Origin: Thiohalorhabdus denitrificans
Lineage (GTDB): Bacteria > Pseudomonadota > Gammaproteobacteria > Thiohalorhabdales > Thiohalorhabdaceae
NCBI RefSeq assembly: GCF_001399755.1
Contig: NZ_LJCP01000007.1
Coordinates: 1-64,000 of the forward strand
Direction of reading: 5' to 3'
DNA: 64,000 bases
Positions within the stretch are counted from its first letter, which is position 1. Each line of letters opens with the position of its first letter. The position numbers were made by a program, and so were the translations under genes. Positions 28,765 to 37,981 of this stretch are shown piece after piece. Under the pieces are notes generated by a model. That model saw only the letters and a list, made by a program, of their open reading frames with translations, was not told the DNA's origin and did no database searches.

Positions 28765-29201
28765 AGATCAACGAGCTGAAGCCGGCACCGGGTAGCCGCA
28801 AGGCGCGCAAGCGGGTCGGCCGGGGGGAGTCCTCGGGCTGGGGCAAGACCTCCGCTAAGGGCCACAAGGGGCAGAAGGCACGCTCCGGCGGCTCCATCAA
28901 GGCGGGCTTCGAGGGCGGGCAGATGCCCCTGCAGCGCCGCCTGCCGAAGCGAGGCTTCCACAACCGCTTTGCCGAGCGCTACGCGGAGATCCGCCTGGAT
29001 CACCTGAACGCCTTTGAGGACGGGGCCGAGATCACCGAGGAAACCCTGCGCCAGGCCGGGATCATGAAGACCGCCGACCGCTGGGCCAAGCTGCTGGGCT
29101 CCGGGAACCTGGAGCGGCGGGTCACGGTGAAGCTGAGCAAGGTTACCGGGGGCGCCCGGAAAGCCGTGGAGGGCGCTGGCGGCACCGTGGTGGAGGGCTG
29201 A
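28761..29201 (+). CDS. rplO: 50S ribosomal protein L15
   Basis: Late-assembly 50S protein, 146 residues, starting [20 protein letters not shown] with a basic glycine-rich N-terminus. The ATG at 28761 overlaps the rpmD stop. The longer reading frame upstream runs through rpsE and rpmD and is not real. Confidence 0.96.
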   Translation: MKINELKPAPGSRKARKRVGRGESSGWGKTSAKGHKGQKARSGGSIKAGFEGGQMPLQRRLPKRGFHNRFAERYAEIRLDHLNAFEDGAEITEETLRQAGIMKTADRWAKLLGSGNLERRVTVKLSKVTGGARKAVEGAGGTVVEG

Positions 29202-29352
29202 TCCCCTCCCCTTCCCCGTTTCACGCGGCCGGGAAGGGTGCCCCGGCCCGACGGCAGGGGGCTGAGCGCCCCCGCCTGCCGGCAGCCAATGGCCGTCCCC
29301 TGGGGACGGTTCGCAAGCGCTGGAATTCCTCATGAACAAGGCGGGATAACCC
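29202..29352 (+). other. rplO-secY spacer with three hairpins
   Basis: 151 nt without a supported gene. Hairpins are GGCCGGG/CCCGGCC (about 29227-29248), GGCAGGGGGC against GCCCCCGCCTGCC (about 29253-29280) and CCGTCCCC/GGGACGG (about 29292-29309). A four-codon ATG...TAA frame lies just before the secY start and is probably chance. There is no T-tract, so transcription is expected to continue. Confidence 0.5.
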
Positions 29353-30696
29353 ATGGCAGTCGGGAGCAGCCTCGGCGGGCTCGCCCAGGTCGGTAACCTG
29401 ACCAAGGTCGACGAGCTCAAGCGGCGAATTCTGTTCGTCCTCGGCGCCCTGATCGTGTACCGGATCGGCGCACATATCCCCACCCCGGGCATCGACCCCG
29501 ATGCGCTGGCGAACTTCTTCAGCCAGCAGCAGGGGTCGATGCTCGGGCTGTTCGACATGTTCTCCGGGGGGGCCCTGTCCCGGCTGACGGTTTTCGCCCT
29601 CGGCATCATGCCGTACATCTCCGCCTCCATCATTCTCCAGCTCGGGACGGTGGTTTCACCCAAGCTGGAGCAGCTGAAGAAGGAGGGGGAAGCCGGGCGG
29701 CGGAAGATCAACGTCTACACGCGCTATCTTACGGTGGCCCTGGCCACCTTTCAGGGGCTGGGCGTATCCATCGCCCTGGAGTCCATGGAATCCGGCGGTA
29801 GCCAGGTGGTCCTCGATCCGGGCTGGGGCTTCCGGGCCACCACTGTGATCACCCTGGTGGCCGGAACCACCTTCCTGATGTGGCTGGGAGAGCGCATCAC
29901 CGAGAAGGGCATCGGCAACGGCATCTCGCTGATCATCTTCGCCGCCATCGTGTCCGGATTGCCTTCGGCCCTGTACGGCACCCTGGAGCTTGCGCGCACC
30001 GGGGAATTCCAACCCTTGTTCGTGCTGTTCCTGCTGCTGATGGCGCTGGCGGTGACCGGTTTCATCGTCTTCATGGAGCGGGCCCAACGACGGATCACCA
30101 TCCAGTACGCCAAGCGCCAGGTGGGGCAGAAGATGTTCGGCGGGCAGAGCACCCATCTGCCCCTCAAGGTGAACATGGCCGGGGTGATTCCCCCCATTTT
30201 CGCCTCCAGCATCATCCTGTTCCCGGTGACCGCGGCCAATTGGTTCGGGACCTCGGAGGGCATGGGATGGCTGCAGCGGGCGGCGGAGGCCATCTCCCCC
30301 GGTCAGCCGCTGTACGTGGTGCTGTATTCCATCGCCATCATCTTTTTCTGCTTCTTCTACACGGCCATTGTCTTCAATCCCCGGGACACGGCCGACAACC
30401 TGAAGAAGTCCGGTGGCTTCATCCCGGGTATCCGGCCGGGGGAGCAGACGGCCAACTACGTGGATCGGGTGCTGACCCGGCTGACCTTCTTCGGTGCCCT
30501 GTACGTGACCGCCGTCTGCCTGCTTCCCGAGTTCCTGATCGTTAACTGGAACGTTCCCTTCTACTTCGGCGGAACGTCCCTGCTGATCATCGTGGCGGTG
30601 ACCATGGATACCGCCAACCAGATCCAATCCCATCTGGTCTCCCATCAGTACGAGGGTCTGATGCGGAAGGCGCGACTGAAAGGTGGACGAGGCTGA
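29353..30696 (+). CDS. secY: Preprotein translocase subunit SecY
   Basis: Channel-forming subunit of SecYEG in the inner membrane, 447 residues with ten predicted transmembrane helices. Family marks include [26 protein letters not shown] and the cytoplasmic loop with [15 protein letters not shown]. Its partner SecE is encoded at 3745-4098. Its stop overlaps adk by one base. Confidence 0.97.
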   Translation: MAVGSSLGGLAQVGNLTKVDELKRRILFVLGALIVYRIGAHIPTPGIDPDALANFFSQQQGSMLGLFDMFSGGALSRLTVFALGIMPYISASIILQLGTVVSPKLEQLKKEGEAGRRKINVYTRYLTVALATFQGLGVSIALESMESGGSQVVLDPGWGFRATTVITLVAGTTFLMWLGERITEKGIGNGISLIIFAAIVSGLPSALYGTLELARTGEFQPLFVLFLLLMALAVTGFIVFMERAQRRITIQYAKRQVGQKMFGGQSTHLPLKVNMAGVIPPIFASSIILFPVTAANWFGTSEGMGWLQRAAEAISPGQPLYVVLYSIAIIFFCFFYTAIVFNPRDTADNLKKSGGFIPGIRPGEQTANYVDRVLTRLTFFGALYVTAVCLLPEFLIVNWNVPFYFGGTSLLIIVAVTMDTANQIQSHLVSHQYEGLMRKARLKGGRG

Positions 30697-31346
30697 TGAC
30701 CCGAATGGTCCTACTTGGCCCTCCGGGGGCCGGCAAGGGAACCCAGGGGCAGATGCTCTCCCAGCGACTGGGCATCCCCCAGATCGCCACGGGCGACATC
30801 TTGCGCAACGCGGTGGCCAACGGCACCGACATCGGGCTGAAGGCGAAATCCTACATGGACGCCGGGGACCTAGTTCCCGACGAGATCATGGTGGAGATCA
30901 TCCGGGAGCGCCTCCAGGAGCCCGATGCCCAACAGGGCTACATCCTGGACGGCTTCCCTCGGACCGTTGCCCAGGCCGAGGCCCTGGACGAGATGCTCGA
31001 GGCCATCGGCCAGCGGCTCGATCGGGTGGTCCACGTGGACGTGGATAACGAGACACTGGTGGAACGGCTTTCCGGGCGGCTGATCTGCCGGGATTGCGGG
31101 GCCACCTACCACGTCCGCTTTCATCCGCCCGCCAAGGACCGGGTATGCGATGAATGCGGGGGCGAGCTCTACCAGCGCGAGGACGACCAGGAAGAGACCG
31201 TCCGCTCGCGTCTGGAGGTGTTCGCCGAGCGCACCCAGCCCCTTGTGGATTATTACCGCCAGCAGGGGATCTACCACAAGGTGGACGGGGATCGGGAGCC
31301 CGAGACGGTGCTTGGCGACATCCTTCGGCTCACTGAGGCAGGGTAA
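30696..31346 (+). CDS. adk: Adenylate kinase with zinc-type lid
   Basis: Catalyses ATP + AMP to 2 ADP. It is 216 residues with the P-loop GPPGAGKGT, the AMP-site GFPRT and a LID domain holding C131-x2-C134 and C151-x2-C154, the zinc-binding form. E. coli Adk lacks these cysteines. The start ATG overlaps the secY stop (TGATG). An ATG three codons later (30705) would also fit. The secY-adk-infA-rpmJ order is as in Gram-positives and not as in enterics. Confidence 0.95.
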   Translation: MTRMVLLGPPGAGKGTQGQMLSQRLGIPQIATGDILRNAVANGTDIGLKAKSYMDAGDLVPDEIMVEIIRERLQEPDAQQGYILDGFPRTVAQAEALDEMLEAIGQRLDRVVHVDVDNETLVERLSGRLICRDCGATYHVRFHPPAKDRVCDECGGELYQREDDQEETVRSRLEVFAERTQPLVDYYRQQGIYHKVDGDREPETVLGDILRLTEAG

Positions 31347-31355
31347 CGAGGACGT

Positions 31356-31574
31356 ATGGCCAAGGAAGATACCATCGAGATGCAGGGCGAGATCGTGGAG
31401 ACCCTGCCCAACGCCACCTTTCGGGTGGAGCTGGAGAACGGCCACGAGGTGATCGCCCACATCTCCGGAAAGATGCGGAAGAACTACATCCGGATCCTCC
31501 CCGGGGACAAGGTCACCGTGGAGCTCACCCCCTACGACCTAAACCGGGGCAGGATCACATACCGGGCGAAATGA
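31356..31574 (+). CDS. infA: Translation initiation factor IF-1
   Basis: A-site blocker during initiation. It is 72 residues with a single S1/OB fold ([20 protein letters not shown]). It lies 9 nt after adk, before rpmJ. In E. coli infA is elsewhere in the genome. Confidence 0.96.
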   Translation: MAKEDTIEMQGEIVETLPNATFRVELENGHEVIAHISGKMRKNYIRILPGDKVTVELTPYDLNRGRITYRAK

Positions 31575-31612
31575 TCCGGACGTGAGGCCGGTCGGGACTG
31601 AGGAGAGAAGCG

Positions 31613-31726
31613 ATGAAAGTGCGTGCGTCGGTTAAGCCGATCTGTCGGAACTGCCGTGTGATTAAGCGCAAGGGCCGGGTCCGGATCATCTGCTCCGATC
31701 CGCGGCACAAGCAGCGGCAAGGTTGA
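31613..31726 (+). CDS. rpmJ: 50S ribosomal protein L36
   Basis: 37-residue zinc-ribbon protein. The sequence [20 protein letters not shown] has C11, C14 and C27, and His32 is the fourth ligand. The ATG at 31613 follows GAGGAGAG. It is too short to be found by length, but identity is clear. It is followed by the leader of the alpha-operon genes. Confidence 0.95.
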   Translation: MKVRASVKPICRNCRVIKRKGRVRIICSDPRHKQRQG

Positions 31727-31764
31727 CCGCAGGGCGGTTGCTGGCCTAAAATTCATTCTTTTCC

Positions 31765-31783
31765 CTCCGCCACGCAGGCGGAG
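31765..31783 (+). promoter_or_regulatory. Hairpin in rpmJ-rpsM leader
   Basis: CTCCGCC and GGCGGAG form a 7-bp stem with an ACGCA loop in the 90-nt spacer before rpsM. In enterics S4 binds a pseudoknot in this region and represses the alpha operon. I cannot show the same fold here. Confidence 0.45.
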
Positions 31784-31816
31784 CGGATGGATATGTAGCG
31801 AATACGAGGAATACCT

Positions 31817-32173
31817 ATGGCCCGCATTGCAGGTGTCAATATCCCCGTGCGCAAGCGGGTGGAGATTGCCCTGACCTACATCTATGGGGTAGGTCACACC
31901 CGAGCGAAGGAAATCTGCCAGCAGGCCGGGGTGGACCCCTCCACACGCGTCAAGGATCTCACCGACAGCGAGGAGGTGGCCATCCGCGACACGGTGAACG
32001 GGTACACCGTGGAGGGCGATCTGCGCCGCGAGGTGACCATGAACATCAAGCGCCTCCGGGATATCGGCAGCTACCGGGGAATCCGGCACCGGCGAGGCCT
32101 GCCCGTTCGGGGCCAGAACACCAAGAACAATGCGCGCACCCGGAAGGGGCCGCGCAAGCCGATCAACCGCTAG
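31817..32173 (+). CDS. rpsM: 30S ribosomal protein S13
   Basis: 30S head protein that contacts the P-site tRNA and 50S. It is 118 residues, with [20 protein letters not shown] and the C-terminal [18 protein letters not shown]. Confidence 0.97.
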   Translation: MARIAGVNIPVRKRVEIALTYIYGVGHTRAKEICQQAGVDPSTRVKDLTDSEEVAIRDTVNGYTVEGDLRREVTMNIKRLRDIGSYRGIRHRRGLPVRGQNTKNNARTRKGPRKPINR

Positions 32174-32203
32174 TGCGGCCAGCACAGAGGCAGTGAACGG
32201 GAA

Positions 32204-32602
32204 ATGGCAAAGCAACAGCGCCGCGCCACGCGCACGAAGAAGAAAGTCAAAAAGAACGTAGCCGAGGGGGTGGCCCACATCCAGGCCACCTTCAACAATA
32301 CCTTGGTGAACATCTCCGACCGGCAGGGCAACACCCTCTGCTGGTCCACCCCGGGCGCCACGGGCTTCAAGGGCTCGCGTAAGAGCACGCCCTTTGCCGC
32401 GCAGGTCGCGGCGGAGCAGGCCGCCAGGGTGGCGCAGGAGCACGGGATCCAGAGCCTGGATGTGGAGGTGAAGGGACCGGGGCCGGGTCGGGAGTCGGCC
32501 GTTCGCTCCCTGCACGCGGCGGGTATCAAGATCACCAGCATCCGCGATGTGACCCCCCTGCCCCACAACGGCTGCCGGCCGCCGAAGAAGCGTCGGGTGT
32601 AA
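32204..32602 (+). CDS. rpsK: 30S ribosomal protein S11
   Basis: Platform protein of the 30S subunit, 132 residues. It has [19 protein letters not shown] and [13 protein letters not shown]. It ends with the basic [11 protein letters not shown] motif. Confidence 0.97.
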   Translation: MAKQQRRATRTKKKVKKNVAEGVAHIQATFNNTLVNISDRQGNTLCWSTPGATGFKGSRKSTPFAAQVAAEQAARVAQEHGIQSLDVEVKGPGPGRESAVRSLHAAGIKITSIRDVTPLPHNGCRPPKKRRV

Positions 32603-32629
32603 CCAAACAACGAGGGTGTGGAGTTAGCC

Positions 32630-33256
32630 TTGGCGAAATATACCGGTCCCAAATGCCGCATCTGCCGTCGGGAGGGCGAGAAGCTCTACCTGAAGGGCGA
32701 GAAGTGCTACACCGACAAGTGCGCCATCGAGAAGCGCCCCTACCCGCCCGGAGAGGCGGGCCAGAGCCGGCGGCGGCAGTCGGAGTTCGGTCTCCAGCTG
32801 CGTGAAAAGCAGAAGGTGCGCCGTACCTACGGCCTCATGGAAGATCAGTTCCGGCGCGTGTACAAGGAAGCCGCTCGGCGCAAGGGCAATACCGGCGAGC
32901 TGCTGCTGCAGCTCCTGGAGCGGCGCCTGGACAACATCGTCTATCGGATGGGCTTCGCCAACTCCCGCGCCGAGGCCCGGCAGGTGATCCGGCACAACCA
33001 GGTCCAGGTGAACGGCGGCCGGGTGAATGTCCCGTCCTACCAAGTCAACGCCGGGGACGAGATCGTCGTGGCGGAGGGTGCGCGCCAGCAGGGCCGCATC
33101 CAGGGGGCCGGCCAGCGGGCCGAGGACCTGGGGCGGCCCGAGTGGCTGCAGGTGGACGCCGGAAACTTCAAGGGCACGGTGAAGTCCATCCCCGAGCGTT
33201 CGGAGCTTTCCTCCGCGGTCAACGAGCACCTCATCGTGGAGCTTTACTCCAAGTAA
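32630..33256 (+). CDS. rpsD: 30S ribosomal protein S4, zinc-binding type
   Basis: 16S assembly initiator. About 208 residues. The N-terminus MAKYTGPKCRICRREG carries C9, C12, C26 and C31, the zinc site known from Thermus S4 and absent from E. coli S4. I chose TTG at 32630, 6 nt after GGAG (32620-32623). The GTG at 32618 would add MELA, which does not fit the family. The S4 RNA-binding domain (RLDNIVYRMGFANSRAEARQ) is intact. Confidence 0.93.
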   Translation: MAKYTGPKCRICRREGEKLYLKGEKCYTDKCAIEKRPYPPGEAGQSRRRQSEFGLQLREKQKVRRTYGLMEDQFRRVYKEAARRKGNTGELLLQLLERRLDNIVYRMGFANSRAEARQVIRHNQVQVNGGRVNVPSYQVNAGDEIVVAEGARQQGRIQGAGQRAEDLGRPEWLQVDAGNFKGTVKSIPERSELSSAVNEHLIVELYSK

Positions 33257-33366
33257 GGGGCTGCCGGGCGCAAGCCGCCCGGTGACCCCCTCCGAGCCCG
33301 ATGCGGCGGGGCCCGTTGCGCGGTCCCCGCTCATCCCTTCCAGATCGTCGAGAGGGAGTGGCGGCC

Positions 33367-34377
33367 ATGGCGGACGCCTTGATTACACCGGACAACATCG
33401 AGATCGAGCCCAATGGGAATCGCGGGGCCAAGGTGACCCTCGAGCCGCTGGAGCGTGGCTACGGGCATACCCTCGGTAACGCGCTGCGGCGGATCCTGCT
33501 GTCCTCCATGCCGGGGACGGCGGTCACCAAGGTGCAGATCGACGGGGTCCTTCACGAGTTTGGGTCCATCGAGGGCATCCGCGAGGACGTGGTGGACATC
33601 ATCCTCAACCTCAAGGGTCTCACGGTGGCCATCTCCGGCGACCACGAGGAGATTACCCTCCGCCTCAGCAAGGACAGTGAGGGGGTGGTTACCGCCGCCG
33701 ATTTCGAGGTTCCCGCCGACGCCGAGGTGATCAATCCGGACCTGGAGATCGCCCACATCGCCTCGGGCGGTAGCCTGAGCATGGAGGTAACCGTGTCGCG
33801 GGGGCGGGGCTATGAGCCCGCCGCCCTTCGGGAGGATGACGGCAGCTCCACTATCGGCGTGATCCCCGTGGACGCCACCTACACGCCCATCACTCGTGCC
33901 ACCTACAAGGTGGAGAACGCCCGGGTGGGCCAGGTTACGGACTACGACCGGCTGATTCTGGAGGTGGACACCGACGGCGGCCTCTCCGCCGAAGAGGCGG
34001 TCCGGCGCGCGGCCGAACTACTTCGTAGTCAGCTGAACATCTTCGTGGAGTTGGCGCCCTCCGCCCCGACCGAGAGCCGCGAGGGCGAGCGTTCCGAGGT
34101 TGATCCCAACCTCCTCAAGAGCGTCGACGATCTGGAGCTCTCCGTGCGGTCGGCCAACTGCCTGAAGGCGGAGAACATCCGGTTCACCGGGGACCTGGTC
34201 CAGAAGACCGAGCAGGAACTGCTCAAGACCCCCAACTTCGGGAAGAAGTCCCTGAACGAGATCAAGGAGGTGCTAGCCTCCATGGGTCTTTCCCTGGGCA
34301 TGAAACTGGAGAACTGGCCGCCCGACAACCTCCCCGAGCTGGAGGAGGAGGGCAACGGCGACCAGCAGGTCGGCTGA
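33367..34377 (+). CDS. rpoA: DNA-directed RNA polymerase subunit alpha
   Basis: Assembly scaffold of RNA polymerase, 336 residues. The N-terminal domain has the [20 protein letters not shown] motif. The C-terminal domain has [13 protein letters not shown] with the DNA-contacting arginine, and [12 protein letters not shown]. The ATG at 33367 lies 8 nt after GGGAG. An upstream frame opening at 33301 has no family match. Confidence 0.97.
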   Translation: MADALITPDNIEIEPNGNRGAKVTLEPLERGYGHTLGNALRRILLSSMPGTAVTKVQIDGVLHEFGSIEGIREDVVDIILNLKGLTVAISGDHEEITLRLSKDSEGVVTAADFEVPADAEVINPDLEIAHIASGGSLSMEVTVSRGRGYEPAALREDDGSSTIGVIPVDATYTPITRATYKVENARVGQVTDYDRLILEVDTDGGLSAEEAVRRAAELLRSQLNIFVELAPSAPTESREGERSEVDPNLLKSVDDLELSVRSANCLKAENIRFTGDLVQKTEQELLKTPNFGKKSLNEIKEVLASMGLSLGMKLENWPPDNLPELEEEGNGDQQVG

Positions 34378-34430
34378 ACGGCCGACACCGGCGGCCGAAG
34401 CCGGACAAGGAATCATAAAGGGACTCAAGC

Positions 34431-34817
34431 ATGCGTCACCGCAAATCCGGTCGGAAACTGAATCGCCGCGCCTCCCAGCGCAAGGCCCTGCTTCAGAACC
34501 AGGCCAAGTCGCTGATCGAGCACGAGCGGATCACCACCACGGTGCCCAAGGCCAAGGAGCTCCGCCGCTACGTGGAGCCCATGATCACCAAGGCCAAGGA
34601 GAACACCGTGCACCGCAAGCGCCTGGCCTTCGCCAAGCTGCAGGACCGGCGGATCGTGGGCAAGCTCTTCGATGACCTCGGGCCGCGGTTTCAACAACGC
34701 TCCGGCGGCTACACGCGCATCCTGAAGGCGGGCTACCGCGAGGGCGACAACGCCCCCATGGCCATCATCGAGCTCGTGGATCGCCCCGAGGCGACCGAGG
34801 CTGCCGAGGCCGAGTAA
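34431..34817 (+). CDS. rplQ: 50S ribosomal protein L17
   Basis: Exit-tunnel rim protein, 128 residues, starting [20 protein letters not shown]. Last gene of the supercluster, followed within 25 nt by a strong terminator. Confidence 0.97.
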   Translation: MRHRKSGRKLNRRASQRKALLQNQAKSLIEHERITTTVPKAKELRRYVEPMITKAKENTVHRKRLAFAKLQDRRIVGKLFDDLGPRFQQRSGGYTRILKAGYREGDNAPMAIIELVDRPEATEAAEAE

Positions 34818-34841
34818 GGTCTCCATCGCCTAGCTGGGGAG

Positions 34842-34876
34842 AAAAGGGCCGGGTCCTGCGGGGACCCGGCCCTTTT
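34842..34876 (+). terminator. Terminator of the ribosomal supercluster
   Basis: AAAAGGGCCGGGTCC pairs with GGACCCGGCCCTTTT (15-bp stem, loop of about 5 nt). The A/T ends make it active in either direction. It lies 25 nt after rplQ. Confidence 0.93.
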
Positions 34877-34905
34877 GGTTCGTCCCCCTACATGAGGAGG
34901 GAGCC

Positions 34906-35640
34906 ATGTCCCAACCAGTCATCGCGCTGTTCACGGATTTTGGGGTCAGCGACCCCTATGTGGGGCAGATGCATGCCCGGCTCGTCGCCGAGGCCCCCCA
35001 GGCGCGGATCGTCGACCTTCACCACTACGCCCCGGCCTTCAGCCCGGGTCCGGCGGGGCTCCTTCTCGAGGCCCTCGTTCCCCATCTGACCCCGGGATCC
35101 GTGGTGGTGGGGGTAGTGGATCCCGGGGTCGGCACCGCGCGGGGCTCCCTGGCGCTCGCCACGGACGAGCACTGGTTCGTCGGCCCGGACAACGGGCTTT
35201 TCGCCTCGGTGCTCGAGGCCCGCGAAGGGCGGTGCTTCCGGCTCCGGGAGCCCGAAGGGGACGGCCTTTCCGTCAGCTTCCACGGGCGCGACCTCTTCGG
35301 ACCGGCCGCCGCCGCCCTGGCCCGGGGCGATCGGATGGTCCTCGGGGAGGAGGTGGCGGAGCCGGTCCGCGCGGAAGCACGACGGGATGCGGTCCTCTAC
35401 GTGGATCACTATGGCAACCTGATGACGGGGCTGGTCCCACCCGAGGACGGCGGGGCCCGGTTGCGGGTGGAGGGGCGGAACATCCCCTTCGCGCGAACCT
35501 TCGGGGAGGTGGGGCCGGGGGAGCTGTTCTGGTACCGCAACAGCCTGGATCGCGTGGAGATTGCGGCGCGGGAAGGCTCCGCGGCGAAGCGGCTGGGCGC
35601 CGGAACAGGGACGGCGGTCGCCTGGATTGGGGGCGTGTAG
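34906..35640 (+). CDS. SAM hydroxide adenosyltransferase (DUF62 family)
   Basis: Members of this family hydrolyse S-adenosylmethionine to adenosine and methionine using an activated water, and are related to bacterial fluorinases and chlorinases. The 244-residue protein shows TDFG at 10-13, the DPGVG loop, GPDNG, FHGRD, DHYGNL, and the C-terminal YRNSLDRVEIAAREGSAA, all typical. There is no halogenase-type signature that I can recognise. The ATG at 34906 follows GGAGGG. It stands alone between the supercluster terminator and the next gene. Its physiological role is unclear. Confidence 0.88.
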   Translation: MSQPVIALFTDFGVSDPYVGQMHARLVAEAPQARIVDLHHYAPAFSPGPAGLLLEALVPHLTPGSVVVGVVDPGVGTARGSLALATDEHWFVGPDNGLFASVLEAREGRCFRLREPEGDGLSVSFHGRDLFGPAAAALARGDRMVLGEEVAEPVRAEARRDAVLYVDHYGNLMTGLVPPEDGGARLRVEGRNIPFARTFGEVGPGELFWYRNSLDRVEIAAREGSAAKRLGAGTGTAVAWIGGV

Positions 35641-35801
35641 GGCGTTCGGTAACACGTTGCGGGGATCCCGCCCTGTGGGTTCCTTGGCCGCAAAGGACCC
35701 GTTCCTCTCGCCTGCCCTACGGTCTTCTAAGGATGGGCCCCGGTTCCCCCGTATTGACCGGGTCCTGGCCCCAGGTGACCGTGGCCCTGAGGAGGCGGGT
35801 T

Positions 35802-36554
35802 ATGAAGGCACAGAGTTTATGCCCCATCGTTTGCCTGGGGATGGTGGCCGCGACTCCCGCCGTTGCGGCGGGGGACCGGGGCCCGGTCACCGTGGAGGTT
35901 GAGGGCGGCGGCGTCTGGTTCAGCGGCAACGACGTCCGGGTGCCCGGCGATTCGGGCACCCGCTTCGACCTGCTCGACCTCACGGGCACCGGCGCGAACG
36001 GCTTCTACCGCATATACGGCGCCTGGGACTTGACCCGGCGGCACGGGCTGCGCCTGGGAATTGCGCCCCTGAAGGTAAGTGGCACCGGGAAGCTCGGGAA
36101 GCGGACTCGTTTTGCGGGCACCACCTTCGATCCCGGACGGACCAAGGCCACCTACCGCTTCAGCACGTACCGGCTCACCTATCGGTATACCTTCGCGGAA
36201 GGACCCCGGGCGGCCTGGCGAATCGGCTTTACCGGGCTGGTCCGTGACGCCAAGATCCAATTGGAGCAGGACGGGCAGCGGGCCCGCGACACCAATGTGG
36301 GCTTCGTTCCCCTGCTGCATCTGTATGGCCGCGTCCGCCTCACGCCGGACTGGGATTTTGTCCTGGATTTCGACGGCCTGGCCGCTCCCCAGGGGCGCGC
36401 CCTGGACCTGGGCCTGAAGGTGGTGCGGGATGTGGGCAGGAACTGGCAGGTGGGCGCCGGGTACCGGACCCTGGAGGGTGGGGTGGACAACGACGAAGTC
36501 TACAACTTCGCCTGGCTGCACTACGGTTTCGCCTCATTGGCCTACCGCTTCTGA
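35802..36554 (+). CDS. Outer-membrane beta-barrel protein candidate
   Basis: A 250-residue protein with a likely signal peptide (MKAQSLCPIVCLGMVAATPA, cleavage after AVA at about residue 22). The mature part is rich in alternating aromatic/polar strands (for example YRFSTYRLTYRYTF and LHYGFASLAYRF). It ends in Phe, the classical outer-membrane assembly signal. The ATG follows GAGGAGG. I do not recognise a family. The preceding 161 nt (35641-35801) show no clear promoter. It converges with the rnf operon. Function unknown. Confidence 0.7.
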   Translation: MKAQSLCPIVCLGMVAATPAVAAGDRGPVTVEVEGGGVWFSGNDVRVPGDSGTRFDLLDLTGTGANGFYRIYGAWDLTRRHGLRLGIAPLKVSGTGKLGKRTRFAGTTFDPGRTKATYRFSTYRLTYRYTFAEGPRAAWRIGFTGLVRDAKIQLEQDGQRARDTNVGFVPLLHLYGRVRLTPDWDFVLDFDGLAAPQGRALDLGLKVVRDVGRNWQVGAGYRTLEGGVDNDEVYNFAWLHYGFASLAYRF

Positions 36555-36561
36555 GAGGGGG

Positions 36562-36581
36562 CGGGGCCCTGGAGGGCCCCG
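36562..36581 (+). terminator. Hairpin between convergent barrel gene and rnfE
   Basis: CGGGGCCC and GGGCCCCG form an 8-bp stem with a TGGA loop in the 35-nt gap between two convergent genes. There is no T-tract on either side, so termination is likely but not certain. Confidence 0.5.
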
Positions 36582-36589
36582 GCGGCGCC

Positions 36590-37303
36590 TCAGGTGGCCT
36601 CGGGCTTTATCTCCGGGGCGGCCGGGGCCTCCGTGGGCTGCGCCTCGCGGCGCTCCTCCACCTTCGCGTTGACGATGTTCTTCAGGGCCAGGAGGAAGCC
36701 GAGCACCAGAAAGGCCCCCGGGGGCAGGATCATGAGCAGGAAGCTGCCGTAATCGGGAATGACGGTGGTCTCCATCCATGCCCAGGCCGGCCCGAACATG
36801 TTCCCCGCCCCCGAGAACAGGGTGCCGTTGCCGAGCAGCTCCCGGATCATCCCCAGGACGAGCAGCACGCCGGTGAAGCCCATTCCCATCATGAAGCCGT
36901 CCCAGGTGGCCAGGGGCACGGGGTTCTTGGAGGCGAAGGCCTCCGCCCGACCCAGCAGGGTGCAGTTGGTCACGATGAGGGGCACGAAGAGCCCCAGTAC
37001 CTTATGCAGGTCGTGGAAGTAGGCGTTCATGAGGAGGTCCACCGCCGTGACGAAGGAGGCGATGAGGATCACGAAGGTGGGGAGGCGGACCTCCTCGGGG
37101 ATCGCGTTCCGTACCAGGGACACTGTGGCGCCGGATAGGGTCAGCACCAGGGTGGTGGCCAACCCCATGCCCAGTCCGTTGACGGCCGTCCCGCTCACTG
37201 CGAGGAGGGGACACAGGCCCAGCAGCTGAACCAGAACCGGGTTCATGTCCCACAGGCCGTTGCGCCCGACCTTCTTCACTTCGTCCAGGGTGATCTCGCT
37301 CAT
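36590..37303 (-). CDS. rnfE: Ion-translocating oxidoreductase subunit RnfE
   Basis: Integral membrane subunit of the Rnf complex, which couples electron flow between ferredoxin and NAD to ion transport. It is 237 residues with about six transmembrane segments, including NPVLVQLLGLCPLLAVS and FVPLIVTNCTLLGRAEAF, which are typical of RnfE and its paralogue RnfA. A charged Ala/Pro/Glu tail follows. Last gene of the operon. Confidence 0.94.
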   Translation of the reverse strand: MSEITLDEVKKVGRNGLWDMNPVLVQLLGLCPLLAVSGTAVNGLGMGLATTLVLTLSGATVSLVRNAIPEEVRLPTFVILIASFVTAVDLLMNAYFHDLHKVLGLFVPLIVTNCTLLGRAEAFASKNPVPLATWDGFMMGMGFTGVLLVLGMIRELLGNGTLFSGAGNMFGPAWAWMETTVIPDYGSFLLMILPPGAFLVLGFLLALKNIVNAKVEERREAQPTEAPAAPEIKPEAT

Positions 37304-37333
37304 TGCTCCGTCCTCGGGGTGTCCCGCCGGGGT

Positions 37334-37981
37334 CTAGGGCTGGCTCCCCTCGCCCGGCTCCCCCGTCGTTGGCTCGGCAAACAGGGCGGCGTTGCCCCGC
37401 CGCTCATAGAATGTAAGGGCCCGCTGTACGGCCTTCACCACCGCGCGCGAGGTGATAGTGGCGCCGGTCATCTGGTCGAAGGCGCCGTTGTCCTTCTTTA
37501 CCTTCCACTCGCTGGCGGGCGGGTCCCCCAGGGACCGGCCCCGGAACTGCGTGATCCAATCGCTCTTGGCCACCTCGATGCCGTCGCCCAGGCCGGGAGT
37601 CTCGGCGTGAGTGATCGTACGGACCCCCGCCAGGGTCCCGTCGCTCCAGATGGCCACCAGGAGCTGGATGTCCCCATTGTATCCATCGGGGGCGACCACC
37701 CGGAAGGCGGCGGCCACGGGCTCCTCGTCCTGGCGCGCCCGGTAAACCGTGACGGGTCCGGGGATGCCCAGATGGGCGCGGTCCCGCACCTGGATGGTGT
37801 CCTCGAGCAGGTCGTTGTCGAAGCGGTCGTCCGGGATGAGCTCATGGAGCTGGGACAGCCGGTCGGCGCGCTGGTTGGCCTGAATGGTGGGCTCGGTCAC
37901 CTCCTTGGTGCCCGCGAGCAGCCCGGCGCCCACCACGGCGATCACGGCCAGGATGGCCCCGACGATCCCCACCTGCCTCAT
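37334..37981 (-). CDS. rnfG: Ion-translocating oxidoreductase subunit RnfG
   Basis: Periplasm-facing flavoprotein anchored by one N-terminal membrane segment (residues about 4-24). It is 215 residues. The motif TGATITSRAVVKAV holds the threonine that carries covalent FMN in this family. It overlaps rnfD by 4 nt. Confidence 0.94.
   Translation of the reverse strand: MRQVGIVGAILAVIAVVGAGLLAGTKEVTEPTIQANQRADRLSQLHELIPDDRFDNDLLEDTIQVRDRAHLGIPGPVTVYRARQDEEPVAAAFRVVAPDGYNGDIQLLVAIWSDGTLAGVRTITHAETPGLGDGIEVAKSDWITQFRGRSLGDPPASEWKVKKDNGAFDQMTGATITSRAVVKAVQRALTFYERRGNAALFAEPTTGEPGEGSQP

Noticed and set aside
34906-35640. Fluorinase or chlorinase instead of SAM hydrolase
   Set aside because: The protein belongs to the same superfamily, but I see no halogenase-specific insertion or signature. 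The common hydroxide adenosyltransferase is the safer call.
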